DNA of 64,000 nucleotides from Mycobacterium sp. DL592 (GCF_011694515.1 NZ_CP050192.1:1911031-1975030); one strand, 5' to 3'; counted from the first letter of the stretch, positions 7,796-17,831 are shown. A program made the numbers and translations. The notes: a model not told the origin generated them from the sequence alone.

Positions 7796-9232
7796 TTACA
7801 CGTCGTAGTAGAGCGCGAACTCGTACGGGTGCGGCCGGATCTGGATCGGCAGGATCTCGTTCTCACGCTTGTAGGAGATCCAGGTCTCGATGAGGTCCTC
7901 GGTGAACACGCCGCCTTCGGTCAGGTAGTCGTGATCCTGCTCCAGCCGGTCGATCACCGCCGACAGCGAGGTGGGCGCCTGCGGGATGTTGGCGGCCTCG
8001 TCCGGCGGCAGCTCGTAGAGGTCCTTGTCGACCGGGGCCTGAGGCTCGATCTTCTTCTTGATGCCGTCGATGCCGGCCAGCAGCATCGCCGCGAACGCCA
8101 GGTACGGGTTACCCGAACTGTCCGGTGCGCGGAACTCCAGGCGCTTGGCCTTCGGGTTGTTACCGGTGATCGGGATGCGGACGGCGGCCGAGCGGTTGCG
8201 CTGGCTGTACACCAGGTTGATCGGAGCCTCGTAGCCAGGCACCAGACGCTTGTAGGAGTTCACCGTGGGGTTGGTAAACGCCAGCAGTGATGGGGCGTGG
8301 TGCAGGATGCCGCCGATGTAGTGGCGTGCCAGATCCGACAGCCCGGCGTAGCCCGACTCGTCGTGGAACAGCGGCTTGCCGTCCTTCCACAGCGACTGGT
8401 GCACATGCATACCGGACCCGTTGTCACCGAACAGCGGCTTGGGCATGAAGGTCACCGTCTTGCCGGCGGCCCAGGCGGTGTTCTTGACGATGTACTTGAA
8501 CAACAGCACGTCATCGGCCGCGGCCAGCAGCGTGTTGAACTTGTAGTTGATCTCCGCCTGGCCGGCGGTACCCACCTCATGGTGGCCGCGCTCGATGGTG
8601 AATCCGGCGTTCTGCAGATTCGTGGTGATGTCGTCGCGCAGATCGACATAGTGATCGTACGGGGCAACCGGAAAGTAGCCACCCTTCGTCCGTACCTTGT
8701 AGCCGCGGTTTGCGCTGCCGTCGGCCTCGAACGGCTCGCCGGTGTTCCACCAGCCCGACTCCGAATCCACCTCGTAGAAGGTGCCGTTGATCTTGGAATC
8801 GAAGCTCACCGAGTCGAAAATGTAGAACTCGGCCTCGGCGCCGAAGTAGGCGGTGTCAGCGATACCTGTACTGACCAGGTAGTTCTCCGCCTTGCGTGCC
8901 ACGTTTCGCGGGTCGCGGGAGTAGGCCTCGCGGGTGAAGGGGTCATGTACGAAGAAGCTGACGTTGAGTGTTTTCGCAGCCCGGAACGGGTCGATGCGCG
9001 CTGTTCCCGGGTCGGGCAGCAGCAGCATGTCCGACTCGTGAATCGACTGGAAGCCGCGCACTGAAGAGCCGTCGAACGCCAGACCGTCCTCGAAGACGCT
9101 CTCGTCGAACGCGGCGGCGGGGATCGAGAAGTGCTGGACCACACCGGGCAGGTCACAGAATCGGATGTCGACGTATTCGACCTTCTCGTCCTTGATCTGC
9201 TTGAAGATGTCGTCAGCGTTCTTTTCTGCCAC
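7796..9232 (-). CDS. glnA: Glutamine synthetase type I (GlnA1)
   Basis: 478 residues, the same length as M. tuberculosis GlnA1 (Rv2220), which makes glutamine from glutamate, ammonia and ATP as a cytosolic dodecamer. The family landmarks are intact: [18 protein letters not shown], the metal-binding [38 protein letters not shown], and [12 protein letters not shown]. Tyr406 in [11 protein letters not shown] is the site adenylylated by GlnE in this class. The GTG start at 9232 has an AAGGAG ribosome site; the longer frame upstream ([12 protein letters not shown]) is not homologous. A GlnR-type box lies 104-119 bases upstream, pointing to nitrogen control. Confidence 0.97.
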   Translation of the reverse strand: MAEKNADDIFKQIKDEKVEYVDIRFCDLPGVVQHFSIPAAAFDESVFEDGLAFDGSSVRGFQSIHESDMLLLPDPGTARIDPFRAAKTLNVSFFVHDPFTREAYSRDPRNVARKAENYLVSTGIADTAYFGAEAEFYIFDSVSFDSKINGTFYEVDSESGWWNTGEPFEADGSANRGYKVRTKGGYFPVAPYDHYVDLRDDITTNLQNAGFTIERGHHEVGTAGQAEINYKFNTLLAAADDVLLFKYIVKNTAWAAGKTVTFMPKPLFGDNGSGMHVHQSLWKDGKPLFHDESGYAGLSDLARHYIGGILHHAPSLLAFTNPTVNSYKRLVPGYEAPINLVYSQRNRSAAVRIPITGNNPKAKRLEFRAPDSSGNPYLAFAAMLLAGIDGIKKKIEPQAPVDKDLYELPPDEAANIPQAPTSLSAVIDRLEQDHDYLTEGGVFTEDLIETWISYKRENEILPIQIRPHPYEFALYYDV

Positions 9233-9335
9233 TTGTGAACTCCTTCTTTGCTTTGCAGCCGATGCATGTCCAGGCACACATTCTTAACCCGGAGGTGACG
9301 CTAAGCAGCTGATGTTGCACGCCAGTCAAGCTCGT

Positions 9336-9351
9336 GTTGCGCCGACGTTAC
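9336..9351 (-). promoter_or_regulatory. Candidate GlnR binding box upstream of glnA
   Basis: Read on the minus strand: GTAAC-GTCGGC-GCAAC, a full match to the actinobacterial GlnR consensus GTnAC-n6-GnAAC. It lies between the divergent glnA and RDD genes, 104-119 bases before the glnA start. A TTGACT element sits just downstream of it (9325-9330, minus strand) and could be a -35 box. Confidence 0.6.
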
Positions 9352-9398
9352 GCATCGGCGGTCCGCGGCCTCACGTCAGGGCCACCTATCCTGGGGCC

Positions 9399-9863
9399 AT
9401 GGCGCGTGAAATCGGTTCGTGGCTGTCCGGACCCGAATCGGTCGAGCCCGGTGGGCGGACCGGATACCCGGGCCAGGCGCTGGGACTACCCGAGACGGGT
9501 TCGCGGTCGCTGGCAAAGATGGGCAGGCGATTCGGCGCACTGCTCATCGACTGGTTCATCAGCTACGGGCTCGCCGGGCTGGCGATCGCGGCCGGCTGGG
9601 TGAGCACGGCGACGCTGTCTACCGCGGTGCTGGTGATCTGGTTTGTGCTCGGGGTGATTTCGGTGCGGCTGTTCGGGTTCACCCCAGGCCAGTACGCACT
9701 GGGGTTGACAATGGTGCCGGTCGACAATCGCCTGCACGTGGGAACCGGACGGGCCATCGTCCGGGGTCTGCTGATCGCGCTGGTGATCCCGCCGCTGTTC
9801 ACCGACTCCGACGGACGCGGCCTGCACGATCGTCTGACCGCAACAGCCGTCGTCCGGCGCTGA
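9399..9863 (+). CDS. RDD family membrane protein
   Basis: 154 residues starting MAREIGSWLSGPESVEPGGRTGYPG. The RDD fold is seen in MGRRFGALLIDWFISYGLAGLAI (the Arg and Asp of the name lie in RRFGALLIDW), two following hydrophobic segments, GFTPGQYALGLTMV and the C-terminal GLHDRLTATAVV, where the last Asp is conserved. It corresponds to Rv2219A of M. tuberculosis, also next to glnA1. The role of RDD proteins is poorly defined; some affect sodium or small-molecule transport. Transcribed divergently from glnA. Confidence 0.88.
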   Translation: MAREIGSWLSGPESVEPGGRTGYPGQALGLPETGSRSLAKMGRRFGALLIDWFISYGLAGLAIAAGWVSTATLSTAVLVIWFVLGVISVRLFGFTPGQYALGLTMVPVDNRLHVGTGRAIVRGLLIALVIPPLFTDSDGRGLHDRLTATAVVRR

Positions 9864-9924
9864 AGAGTCTCTCGCCTCGCCCGGGCGCCGATCCTTGGTT
9901 ACGCAGCCCAACGCCACCACCGCT

Positions 9925-11661
9925 CTAGATTCGGTGGCGGACCTGCCCGTTCATCATCGTCATCGTCACGGTCGCACGGTGAATGTCGTGTGGGTCGACC
10001 TCGAAGATATCGGTATCCAGCACGATCAGATCAGCCAGTTTGCCCACCTCGACCGAGCCGACTTTGTCGTCCAGCCGGATCTGGTAGGCGGCGCCCAAGG
10101 TGTTGGCGTGTACCGCCTCGGCGACGCTGAGTCGCTGATCGGCCGGCGCCAGCACAGCGGCGTCCGGCTGGCCGATCAGCTGACGGGTAACCCCGATCTG
10201 GATGGAATCCAGCGGCTTGTAGGTGGAGAAGTACCCTGCGGCAGGCCAATCGGTTCCCAGCGAAATGCGACCGCCCGAGCGCAGGATGTCCTGTGCGCGA
10301 TAGAACAAGTCCTGACGAGGCCGCCCGTAGCGTGCGGCCATATTCAACACCGTGTCGGGGTCGGCGGACATCCAGTTAGCCGAAAACTGGCCGATCACAC
10401 CGAGTTTGCCGAACCGCCGGCTGTCGGGATCCTCGACGTACACCAGATGGGCGATGGTGTGCCGGCGGTCGCGGGCCGGGTTGGCTGCGATCGCGGCCTC
10501 GATGGAATCCAGAGCCGTGCGCGCCGTGTGTTCACCGCAGGCATGGACGTGCACGTCGAACCCGGCCGCGTCGACTTCGCGGACCAGTTGGCGCCACTGC
10601 TCGTCGGTGAACGGCGACCCACCGATCGAATCGGGCTTGTCCGCGTACGGCTCGATGAGCCACGCCGTGTACCCGCCCTGCGTGCCGTCACCGATGACCT
10701 TCACCACGCCGATGTCGACCAGCTCGGTCGAGGTCCGGTTGCGGATGTCGGTCAGCCTCGCCACAGCGTCGTCGACCGGCGGGGACTTCACGCTGTAGGA
10801 GGCGACCACCCGGAATGGCAGCGCCCCGCGTCGCTCCAAGTCGGTGTACAGCCCGATCAGCGCACCCTGGTCCTCGCCGATCGGGGGCACACCGGCGTCG
10901 AACACCGAGGTGATCCCCGCGGCCGACGCGTTCGGCAGCCTCCTCTCCAGCAGCGTCTGCATCGAGTGCGGCGATATCGGGTCGACCGCGTTCACCAGGC
11001 TCAACACGGCGTCGACCTCGAGGACATAGCCGGTGGGCTCGCCGTGCTCGTCGCGGACGTAGTAGCTGAAACCGGGAATCGGATCAGGGGTGTCCCGGCT
11101 GACGCCGGCCTTCTCCAATGCCTTGCTGTTGGCCCACATGCTGTGCCCGTCGATCGCGAAGAAGAACCCGGGCCGGTCGGGCAACACCCGGTCCAGCTCG
11201 CCGCGATTGGGCCCGTTGGGCCCGAACATGTCTACGCGCCAACCGAATCCGCGCACCGGGCCGTCGGTGTGTTCCTTCGCGTACGCGGCGATCGCGGCCA
11301 GCGCGTCCGCGCCGGTAGGCACCTGCAGGTCGACTCCGCTGGTCAGGAACGAGCCGAGGAACGGGTGGATGTGTCCCTCAACAAAACCCGGCAGCAGCAG
11401 GTTGCCCTTGAGGTTTATGACGTGGGTGTCGGGTCCTTCGAGCGCTCTCGCGCCAGCGTCGTGCCCGACATAGGTGATCGTGTTGCCCGTGACGGCCACC
11501 GCCTGCGCCCACGGCTGGGCGGGGGACACGGTGTAGATCCGGCCGTTGCGGAACACGAAGTCGGCGGTCGTGCGGTCCACCGCCGCGGGCGGCTTCGCGC
11601 AGGCGGCTGCTGTCGAGACGGCCGTCACAGCCGCCGCTCGCGGCGCTGGCCGCCTCGTCAC
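9925..11661 (-). CDS. Amidohydrolase 3 family protein (YtcJ-like)
   Basis: 578 residues from the GTG at 11661 (CGGGG just upstream). The N-terminus VTRRPAPRAAAVTAVSTAAAC could be a short export signal with a weak lipobox ending at Cys, but this is uncertain. Metal-binding motifs of the amidohydrolase 3 family follow in order: GHIHPFLGS, FDVHVHACGEHTART, HTIAHLVYVED and the catalytic GTDWPAAG, then SVEVGKLADLIVLDTDIFEV near the end. The family hydrolyses N-acyl or imide-type bonds; the substrate is unknown. In M. tuberculosis this gene is not present between glnA1 and Rv2219, so it is an insertion into an otherwise conserved block. Confidence 0.85.
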   Translation of the reverse strand: MTRRPAPRAAAVTAVSTAAACAKPPAAVDRTTADFVFRNGRIYTVSPAQPWAQAVAVTGNTITYVGHDAGARALEGPDTHVINLKGNLLLPGFVEGHIHPFLGSFLTSGVDLQVPTGADALAAIAAYAKEHTDGPVRGFGWRVDMFGPNGPNRGELDRVLPDRPGFFFAIDGHSMWANSKALEKAGVSRDTPDPIPGFSYYVRDEHGEPTGYVLEVDAVLSLVNAVDPISPHSMQTLLERRLPNASAAGITSVFDAGVPPIGEDQGALIGLYTDLERRGALPFRVVASYSVKSPPVDDAVARLTDIRNRTSTELVDIGVVKVIGDGTQGGYTAWLIEPYADKPDSIGGSPFTDEQWRQLVREVDAAGFDVHVHACGEHTARTALDSIEAAIAANPARDRRHTIAHLVYVEDPDSRRFGKLGVIGQFSANWMSADPDTVLNMAARYGRPRQDLFYRAQDILRSGGRISLGTDWPAAGYFSTYKPLDSIQIGVTRQLIGQPDAAVLAPADQRLSVAEAVHANTLGAAYQIRLDDKVGSVEVGKLADLIVLDTDIFEVDPHDIHRATVTMTMMNGQVRHRI

Positions 11662-11733
11662 AACCCCGGTTCCGAGGGCGCTGAAGTGCGGCGCCCACTC
11701 ACATGCAGTACACAAAGCGGCCCCCCAAGCCGG

Positions 11734-12486
11734 TCAGCGGCGGCGCACGGTGCGCTGCACGCCCTTCATCTTGGCCTGACCCGGCAGCGGGCCCTTCGGC
11801 ATCGCGGCAGGGCCGATCCGCGAGCCCAGGGCGACCAGCTTGGACTCCAGGGCATCCATCTGCTTGACGGTGATGTTCGCCGGCAGCTTGGTCAGGTGCC
11901 GTTCCAGCTTCGACAGAGGTACCTCGCCCTCGCCGTTACCGACGATGACGTCGTAGATCGGCACATCCCCGACCAGGCGAGCAGTGCGCTTCTTCTCCTG
12001 TGCCAGCAGCGGCTTGACCCTCGACGGCGCGCCCTCGGCGACGAAGATCACCCCGGGCCGCCCGATCACCCGGTGCACCGCGTCGAAATGCCCGGTCGCC
12101 GCGACGCCCGGTGTGACCCGCCACTTGCCGCGCAGGTTGTCCAATGCCCACGCCGCGGCGCCAGCCTGGCCCTCAGCCTTGCTGTACACCGACTTCTGCG
12201 CACGGCGGCCGAAGATGATGAACGCGACGAGGGCGCCGAGCACTACGCCGAGCAGGATCATCAGATACATCGTGAACCCGCCGGCGTAGATGCCGACGGC
12301 CACCGACGCGGCCACGATCAGGACAAACGCGCCGATCATGTACGGCAGCAGCCGCTTGTCCTCTTTGCGCTGCATCTGGAAGGCCTGCCACAGCTGAGTG
12401 CGGCGCTGCTTGGACGCTGCCTTGCGGGCGGCCTTGGCCTCGGCCTTGGCGGCCTTGGTCTCGGCGGTGGTGCGGGATTTCGCCAT
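11734..12486 (-). CDS. DUF4191 membrane protein (Rv2219-like)
   Basis: 250 residues. A basic, Ala/Lys-rich N-terminus (MAKSRTTAETKAAKAEAKAARKAASKQRRTQLWQAF) is followed by two adjacent transmembrane helices (YMIGAFVLIVAASVAVGIYAGG and MYLMILLGVVLGALVAFIIFG) and a cytosolic domain with VIGRPGVIFVAEGAPSRVKPLLAQEKKRTARL. This is the DUF4191 layout, and the neighbour lipA matches the M. tuberculosis order (Rv2218-Rv2219). Function is unknown. It lies 24 bases after lipA and is probably in the lipB-lipA operon. Confidence 0.88.
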   Translation of the reverse strand: MAKSRTTAETKAAKAEAKAARKAASKQRRTQLWQAFQMQRKEDKRLLPYMIGAFVLIVAASVAVGIYAGGFTMYLMILLGVVLGALVAFIIFGRRAQKSVYSKAEGQAGAAAWALDNLRGKWRVTPGVAATGHFDAVHRVIGRPGVIFVAEGAPSRVKPLLAQEKKRTARLVGDVPIYDVIVGNGEGEVPLSKLERHLTKLPANITVKQMDALESKLVALGSRIGPAAMPKGPLPGQAKMKGVQRTVRRR

Positions 12487-12510
12487 AGCTAGCAGGATAC
12501 GGAAGTCGAA

Positions 12511-13491
12511 TCAGCGCGGAGCCGGGGTCGCCGTGTCCAGCCGGTGCGTGCTGGCGGCCTGCTTGTAGAGCCGGCCCGCGCGGTACGACGAACGCACTAG
12601 TGGCCCGGCCAGCACACCGGCGAAACCCAGCCCCTCGGCGTAGGCGGCGAGTGCGACGAACTCGTCGGGATGAACCCAGCGCTCGACCGGGTGGTGGCGC
12701 AGCGACGGGCGCAGGTACTGGGTGATGGTGACGATGTCGCACCCGGCGCCGTGTAGGTCGGCCAGCGCGACGTGCACCTCGTCGATGGTCTCGCCCATCC
12801 CGAGGATGAGATTGCTCTTGGTCACCAGACCGAACTCGCGGGCAGCGGTCAGCACGTCGAGGCTGCGCTGGTAACGGAACGCCGGCCGGATCCGCTTGAA
12901 GATGCGCGGCACGGTTTCGACGTTGTGCGCGAACACTTCTGGACGAGACTCGAAGACCTCACGCAGCAGCGCGGGCACGCCGTTGAAGTCCGGCGCCAGC
13001 AGCTCGACACCGGTTGAGGGGTTGAGCGCCTTGATGGCGCGCACCGTCTCGGCGTACAGCCACGCCCCGCCATCGGGCAGATCGTCTCGGGCCACACCGG
13101 TGACCGTCGCGTACTTCAGGCCCATCGCGGCCACGCTCTCGGCGACCCGGCGCGGCTCGTCGCGGTCGAGTTCGGCGGGCTTTCCGGTGTCGATCTGGCA
13201 GAAGTCACAGCGCCGGGTGCACTGCTCGCCGCCGATGAGGAACGTGGCCTCGCGGTCCTCCCAGCATTCGTAGATGTTGGGGCAGCCGGCCTCTTCGCAG
13301 ACGGTGTGCAGACCTTCGCGGCGCACCAGGCCCTTCAGTTGGGTGTACTCAGGGCCCATCTTGGCCCGGGTCTTGATCCACGGCGGCTTGCGTTCGATCG
13401 GGGTCTCGGCGTTGCGGACCTCCAGACGCAGCAGCTTGCGGCCTTCCGGAGCCGCCGGGCCGGCGACATTGGACTCCGGAGTGACGCTCAC
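12511..13491 (-). CDS. lipA: Lipoyl synthase
   Basis: 326 residues. Radical SAM enzyme that inserts two sulfurs into octanoyl-lysine of lipoyl domains. Two iron-sulfur sites are visible: the auxiliary cluster Cys triplet in [12 protein letters not shown] and the radical SAM triplet in CTRRCDFC. Further family features are [26 protein letters not shown] and the C-terminal SSYRAG motif whose Ser ligates the auxiliary cluster. GTG start overlapping the lipB stop (GTGA) shows coupling. It works with LipB on dihydrolipoamide acyltransferases such as the DlaT encoded downstream. Confidence 0.97.
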   Translation of the reverse strand: MSVTPESNVAGPAAPEGRKLLRLEVRNAETPIERKPPWIKTRAKMGPEYTQLKGLVRREGLHTVCEEAGCPNIYECWEDREATFLIGGEQCTRRCDFCQIDTGKPAELDRDEPRRVAESVAAMGLKYATVTGVARDDLPDGGAWLYAETVRAIKALNPSTGVELLAPDFNGVPALLREVFESRPEVFAHNVETVPRIFKRIRPAFRYQRSLDVLTAAREFGLVTKSNLILGMGETIDEVHVALADLHGAGCDIVTITQYLRPSLRHHPVERWVHPDEFVALAAYAEGLGFAGVLAGPLVRSSYRAGRLYKQAASTHRLDTATPAPR

Positions 13492-14174
13492 CGTGTCGAT
13501 GCTACGTGAGTCGACACTGGTAGGCGGCCGTCGAGTGCGTCACACACCGCCTGCGCCACCCGCTCACGGACGTCGTCGATCCCGACGCGCCTGCCCAACT
13601 CGGCGCTCAGCGACGTCACCCCCGCATCGGCGATCCCGCACGGCACGATCGCGGTGTAGGCCGACAGGTCGCAGTCACAGTTCAGTGCGAAGCCGTGCAA
13701 GGTGGTGCCGCGCGCGACCCGGATACCGATGGCCGCGACCTTGCGCTCCCGGCGGCCGTCGCCGGCGGGCAGCCACACCCCGGATCGGCCCTCGACGCGG
13801 ACAGTCTGCAGTCCGAAGTCGGCACACACCGCGATCAGCGATTCCTCAAGGCGCCGAACATAATTCACCACGTCCAGTGGTTCAGCCATGCCGATCACGG
13901 GGTAGCCGACGAGCTGGCCCGGCCCGTGCCAGGTGATCTTGCCGCCGCGGTCGGTGTCGACGACGGGGGTGCCGTCAGCAGGACGTTCGTGATCCTCGGT
14001 GCGTTTTCCCGCGGTGTAGACCGCCGGATGCTCGAGCAGCAGCAGGGTGTCCGGACCGCCGGCCACCCGGGCGTCGGCGAGCTCGCGCTGCAGTGCCCAC
14101 GCGCTGCGATAGTCCACCGCGCCGAGCTGTCGCACCTCGACGGGCGTGGAGCTGGACCGGATGGACTGGCGCAC
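13488..14174 (-). CDS. lipB: Octanoyl-[ACP]:protein octanoyltransferase
   Basis: 228 residues. Transfers octanoate from acyl carrier protein to lipoyl-domain lysines. Family motifs are in place: [38 protein letters not shown], and the active-site pair Lys in [10 protein letters not shown] and Cys in [22 protein letters not shown] is the usual binding-site loop. First gene of the lipB-lipA pair, and 13 bases from the upstream epimerase gene. Confidence 0.97.
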   Translation of the reverse strand: MRQSIRSSSTPVEVRQLGAVDYRSAWALQRELADARVAGGPDTLLLLEHPAVYTAGKRTEDHERPADGTPVVDTDRGGKITWHGPGQLVGYPVIGMAEPLDVVNYVRRLEESLIAVCADFGLQTVRVEGRSGVWLPAGDGRRERKVAAIGIRVARGTTLHGFALNCDCDLSAYTAIVPCGIADAGVTSLSAELGRRVGIDDVRERVAQAVCDALDGRLPVSTHVASTR

Positions 14175-14187
14175 CTTATCGACGCTA

Positions 14188-15123
14188 CTAGCCCTGCGCC
14201 GAGGAGGTGGCGTAGGCCAGCGCCTCGCCGATGGTGTTGTGGTGGAACACGAAGCCGGCCCGTTCGAGCGCGGCCGGGATGGCGCGCTGGCCGCCGAGCA
14301 GACCTTCCTCGGCGAACTCGCCGAGAAGGGTGCGCAGCGCGATTCCGGGCACCAGCCACGGTGTCGGGCGGTTGAGTGCCCGACCCAGCGCAGCGGTGAA
14401 CTCCGAATTGGTCACCGGCGCGGGCCCGGTGAAGTTCACCGGCCCGGACAGGTCCTCGGAGTTGATCGCGAACAACAGCGCGCGAACCTCGTCCTCCAGG
14501 CTGATCCACGGCATGTACTGCCGGCCGCCGCCGAGCCGCCCGCCCAATCCGAGCGCGAACAGTGGGCGCAGCCGCCCCAGCACCCCGCCGCCACCGGGCG
14601 ACAGCACCAGACCGGTCCGGGCCAGCACCACCCGCACTCCGGCGTCCTCGGCGGGCAGCGTCGCCGCCTCCCAGTCAACGCAGAGCTGAGCCAGGAAACC
14701 CGCTCCGGCAGGGGCGGTTTCGTCGACAACCCGGCCGCGGGTGTCGCCGTAGAAACCCACGGCGCTGGCGTTGACGAGCACGGGCACTTCGGCGTCGACC
14801 ACCGCGGCCGAGATCACATCGGTCGGGTCGATACGGCTGTCGCGCAGCGTCTGCTTGAACGAACCCGACCAGCGTTTGTCGCCGACGCCGACCCCGCACA
14901 CGTTCACCACGGCGTCGACGCCCTCCAGCCCGGCCGGGTCGAACTCGCCGCTCTCGGGATTCCAGTGCAGTTCGTCACCGTTGGCCGGGGCGCGGCGCAC
15001 GATGCGGATCACCCGGTTGTCTGCGGCGCGCAGCGCCGACACCAGTGCCGAGCCGATCAGCCCCGACGAGCCGGCGATGGCGAGGACCTTCCCGCCACCC
15101 CGCCCGAAGACCGAGTCGCCCAT
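14188..15123 (-). CDS. TIGR01777-type NAD(P)-dependent epimerase (Rv2216-like)
   Basis: 311 residues. The Rossmann motif [20 protein letters not shown] opens the protein, and the family pattern [62 protein letters not shown] identifies the SulA/TIGR01777 group of atypical short-chain dehydrogenases. The C-terminal DUF1731 segment is also present ([56 protein letters not shown]). The equivalent gene lies between dlaT and lipB in M. tuberculosis. Substrate unknown. Confidence 0.92.
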   Translation of the reverse strand: MGDSVFGRGGGKVLAIAGSSGLIGSALVSALRAADNRVIRIVRRAPANGDELHWNPESGEFDPAGLEGVDAVVNVCGVGVGDKRWSGSFKQTLRDSRIDPTDVISAAVVDAEVPVLVNASAVGFYGDTRGRVVDETAPAGAGFLAQLCVDWEAATLPAEDAGVRVVLARTGLVLSPGGGGVLGRLRPLFALGLGGRLGGGRQYMPWISLEDEVRALLFAINSEDLSGPVNFTGPAPVTNSEFTAALGRALNRPTPWLVPGIALRTLLGEFAEEGLLGGQRAIPAALERAGFVFHHNTIGEALAYATSSAQG

Positions 15124-15127
15124 TGCC

Positions 15128-16163
15128 TCAGAGCCCCAAGTCGGCCTCGAACGCTCCTTCTTCGAGCCGCCGCTTCACCGTGGTGAGGAATCGGCCGGCG
15201 TCGGCGCCGTCGATGAGCCGGTGGTCGTAGGTCAGAGGCAGGTAGCAGATCGACCGCACGCCGATCGACTCGTTGCCGGATTCGTCGATGATGACCCGTG
15301 GACGCTTGACGATCGCGCCCGTCCCCAGCATCGCCGCCTGCGGCGGCACCAGGATCGGGGTGTCGAACAGCGCGCCCTGGCTGCCGATGTTGGTGATGGT
15401 GAACGTGCCGCCGGACAGTTCGTCCGGCTTGAGGTCGCCGGAGCGGGCCCGTGAAGCGATGTCGTTGATCGCCCGGGCCAGCCCGGCCAGCGACAGATCA
15501 CCCGCGTTGTGGACCACCGGGGAGAGCAGGCCCTGATCGGTGTCGACGGCGAAGCCGAGGTTCTCGGCGTCGTAGTAGGTGATCTCCTTGGTGTCCTCGT
15601 TGTAGCTGGCGTTGATGTTCGGATGCGCCTTCAGGGCGTCGATCACCGCGCGTGCGATGAACGGCAGGTAGGTGAGGTTCACGCCTTCGCGCTCGGCGAA
15701 CTTGTTCTTGGCCTTGGCCCGCAGCGCCACGATCTTGGTCATGTCGACCTCGTGGGTCTGGGTCAGCTGCGCGGTGGTCTGCAGCGACTCGCGGGTCTTC
15801 TTCGCGGTGAGCTGCCGGATGCGGTTGGCCTTCTGCGTCGTACCGCGCAGGTGGGCCAGCGGCGAGGCGGCCGCAGGGGCAGCCGCAGCCGCGGCCGCCG
15901 CCGGCGCGGCGGCCGGTGCAGCTGCGGGCGCGGGCGCCGGGGGAGCCTTCTTGGCCTCCGCGGCGGCCAGCACATCCTGCTTGCGGATGCGCCCGCCGAC
16001 GCCGGTGCCCTTGACCGTCGCGAGATCGATCCCGTTCTCGGCGGCCAGCTTTCGCACCAGCGGTGTGACGTAGGGGCTGCCGTCGCCGGCGTCGCTTTCG
16101 GCGGCGGCAGGGGCTGGTGCGGCTGCGGGAGCGGGGGCTGCTGCCGGTGCGGGTTCGGGTTTC
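15128..16163 (-). pseudogene. dlaT: dlaT, 3' portion only (dihydrolipoamide acyltransferase E2), truncated at a junction
   Basis: About 345 residues of an E2 component remain. They comprise an Ala/Pro linker ([19 protein letters not shown]), the peripheral subunit-binding domain ([35 protein letters not shown]), a second linker and the full catalytic domain with [16 protein letters not shown] and the active-site [16 protein letters not shown]. The N-terminal lipoyl domains with the GDK lysine are missing. At about 16163 the frame changes abruptly into the antisense of a yrbE gene. DlaT serves pyruvate dehydrogenase and the peroxidase system in mycobacteria and is normally intact, so a misjoin is more likely than a real truncation. 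Confidence 0.85.
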
Positions 16164-16204
16164 GGCCAGATCGGTGGTCTCCGGGGATCGCTATTCGTAG
16201 TGGT
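16164..16204. other. Junction between dlaT and yrbEA
   Basis: About 40 bases that belong neither to the dlaT linker nor clearly to yrbEA. Codons after about 16185 (frame of yrbEA, reading IAIRSG) could be the natural N-terminus of the permease. No start codon with a ribosome site, insertion sequence or target duplication is visible. Confidence 0.5.
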
Positions 16205-16960
16205 GTGTCGGGGCCGATGCAGGCTATTGGTGGGTTGTTTGCGATGTCGGCTGATGCGGTGCGGTTTATTTTCCGTAAGCCGTTTCAGTGGCGGGAGTTT
16301 TTGGAGCAGGCGTGGTTTGTGGCGCGGGTGTCGTTGGCGCCGACGTTGTTGGTGGCGATTCCGTTCACGGTGTTGGTGAGTTTCACGCTCAATATTTTGT
16401 TGCGGGAGTTGGGGGCGGCGGATCTGTCGGGGGCGGGTGCGGCCTTTGGTGCGGTGACGCAGGTGGGTCCGTTGGTGACGGTGTTGATCGTGGCCGGTGC
16501 GGGGGCGACGGCGATGTGTGCGGATCTGGGGTCGCGCACGATTCGTGAGGAGATCGACGCGATGGAGGTGCTGGGGATCAACCCGGTGCAGCGTCTGGTT
16601 ACGCCGCGGATGTTGGCCTCGGGGTTGGTGGCGTTGTTGCTCAATTCGTTGGTGGTGATCATCGGGATCTTGGGTGGCTATGTGTTTTCGGTGTTCGTTC
16701 AGGATGTGAATCCGGGGGCGTTCGCGGCGGGGATCACGTTGTTGACCGGGGTGCCGGAGGTGATCATCTCGTGTGTCAAGGCGGCGTTGTTCGGGTTGAT
16801 CGCGGGGTTGGTGGCTTGTTATCGGGGGTTGACGATCTCTGGTGGGGGTGCCAAGGCGGTGGGTAATGCGGTCAATGAGACGGTGGTGTACGCGTTCATG
16901 GCGTTGTTCGTGGTCAACGTGGTCGTCACGGCCATCGGTATCCGGATGACCAGCCGATGA
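16205..16960 (+). CDS. YrbE-type MCE permease, first subunit (yrbEA)
   Basis: 251 residues from the GTG at 16205 ([38 protein letters not shown]); the true start may lie upstream and be lost at the junction. It has five hydrophobic segments and the MlaE/YrbE family signatures [64 protein letters not shown] and [13 protein letters not shown]. With YrbEB it forms the membrane permease of an MCE lipid importer powered by an Mkl-type ATPase encoded elsewhere. Codon choice is richer in TTG/GTG/T-ending codons than in the mce genes that follow. Confidence 0.88.
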   Translation: MSGPMQAIGGLFAMSADAVRFIFRKPFQWREFLEQAWFVARVSLAPTLLVAIPFTVLVSFTLNILLRELGAADLSGAGAAFGAVTQVGPLVTVLIVAGAGATAMCADLGSRTIREEIDAMEVLGINPVQRLVTPRMLASGLVALLLNSLVVIIGILGGYVFSVFVQDVNPGAFAAGITLLTGVPEVIISCVKAALFGLIAGLVACYRGLTISGGGAKAVGNAVNETVVYAFMALFVVNVVVTAIGIRMTSR

Positions 16961-16970
16961 AGCGGGTGCA

Positions 16971-17819
16971 GTGATGGCACTGCGGGGTGCGTATCCCAAA
17001 CTGGCCAAGCAGATCGACAGGCCGGTCAACTTCTTCGCCCGCATCGGCGATCACACACTGTTCTACGCCCGTGCCATCGGCGGAACACCCCATGCGGCAA
17101 TACATTTCCGTAAGGAGATCATTCGGTTGATCGCCGAGATCTCGATGGGTGCCGGGACGTTGGCGATGATCGGCGGCACCGTGGTGATCGTCGGGTTCTT
17201 GACGTTGGCCGCCGGTGGGACGCTGGCGGTGCAGGGGTATTCCTCGCTGGGCAATATCGGGATCGAGGCGCTGACAGGGTTTTTGGCGGCGTTCATCAAT
17301 GTGCGGATCTCGGCGCCGGTGGTGGCCGGGATCGGGTTGGCGGCGACCTTCGGTGCCGGTGTGACCGCGCAGTTGGGTGCGATGCGGATCAACGAGGAGA
17401 TCGACGCGCTGGAGTCGATGGGTATCCGGCCGGTGGAATATCTGGTCTCCACCCGCATCGTGGCCGGGATGATCGCGATCACCCCGCTGTACTCGATCGC
17501 GGTGATCCTGAGCTTTGTGGCTTCGCAGTTCACCACGGTGGTGTTGTTCGGTCAGTCCGGCGGGCTCTATGACCACTACTTCAATACGTTCCTCAATCCG
17601 ATCGACTTGTTGTGGTCGTTTCTGCAGGCGGTGTTGATGGCGATCACGATCTTGTTGATCCACACCTATTTCGGCTACTTCGCCACCGGCGGACCCTCCG
17701 GGGTGGGCGTCGCCGTCGGTGACGCGGTGCGGACCTCACTGATCGTCGTCGTCTCGGTGACGCTGCTGGTCTCGCTGGCTATCTACGGCTCCAACGGCAA
17801 CTTCAACCTGTCCGGATAG
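16971..17819 (+). CDS. YrbE-type MCE permease, second subunit (yrbEB)
   Basis: 282 residues (GTG at 16971 or ATG at 16974). MlaE-family permease with [69 protein letters not shown] and the C-terminal [30 protein letters not shown]. Partner of the YrbEA subunit, 10 bases downstream of it and 12 bases before mceA. The GVGxAVG(D/N)AVR segment is typical of the B-type subunit. Confidence 0.93.
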   Translation: MMALRGAYPKLAKQIDRPVNFFARIGDHTLFYARAIGGTPHAAIHFRKEIIRLIAEISMGAGTLAMIGGTVVIVGFLTLAAGGTLAVQGYSSLGNIGIEALTGFLAAFINVRISAPVVAGIGLAATFGAGVTAQLGAMRINEEIDALESMGIRPVEYLVSTRIVAGMIAITPLYSIAVILSFVASQFTTVVLFGQSGGLYDHYFNTFLNPIDLLWSFLQAVLMAITILLIHTYFGYFATGGPSGVGVAVGDAVRTSLIVVVSVTLLVSLAIYGSNGNFNLSG

Positions 17820-17831
17820 GCGAGGAACCCG

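Noticed and set aside
9895..12492. Plus-strand open frame of 865 codons
   Set aside because: It runs antisense across an amidohydrolase and a DUF4191 gene with clear family motifs; the translation has no motif and is a normal effect of high GC.
16168..16190. Resemblance of the dlaT/yrbE junction (AGATC, GGTGGTC, CCG) to the reverse complement of the P5 adapter
   Set aside because: Only about 15 of 18 bases with a gap, no mosaic end or index, and the downstream part reads as plausible yrbE codons. Too weak to call, unlike the 6423-6503 case.
15128..17044. One 638-residue minus-strand frame that joins dlaT to a basic, His/Arg-rich N-terminus
   Set aside because: The N-terminal half is the antisense of yrbEA and has no protein-like pattern. 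It is a by-product of the junction at about 16163, not a fusion protein.
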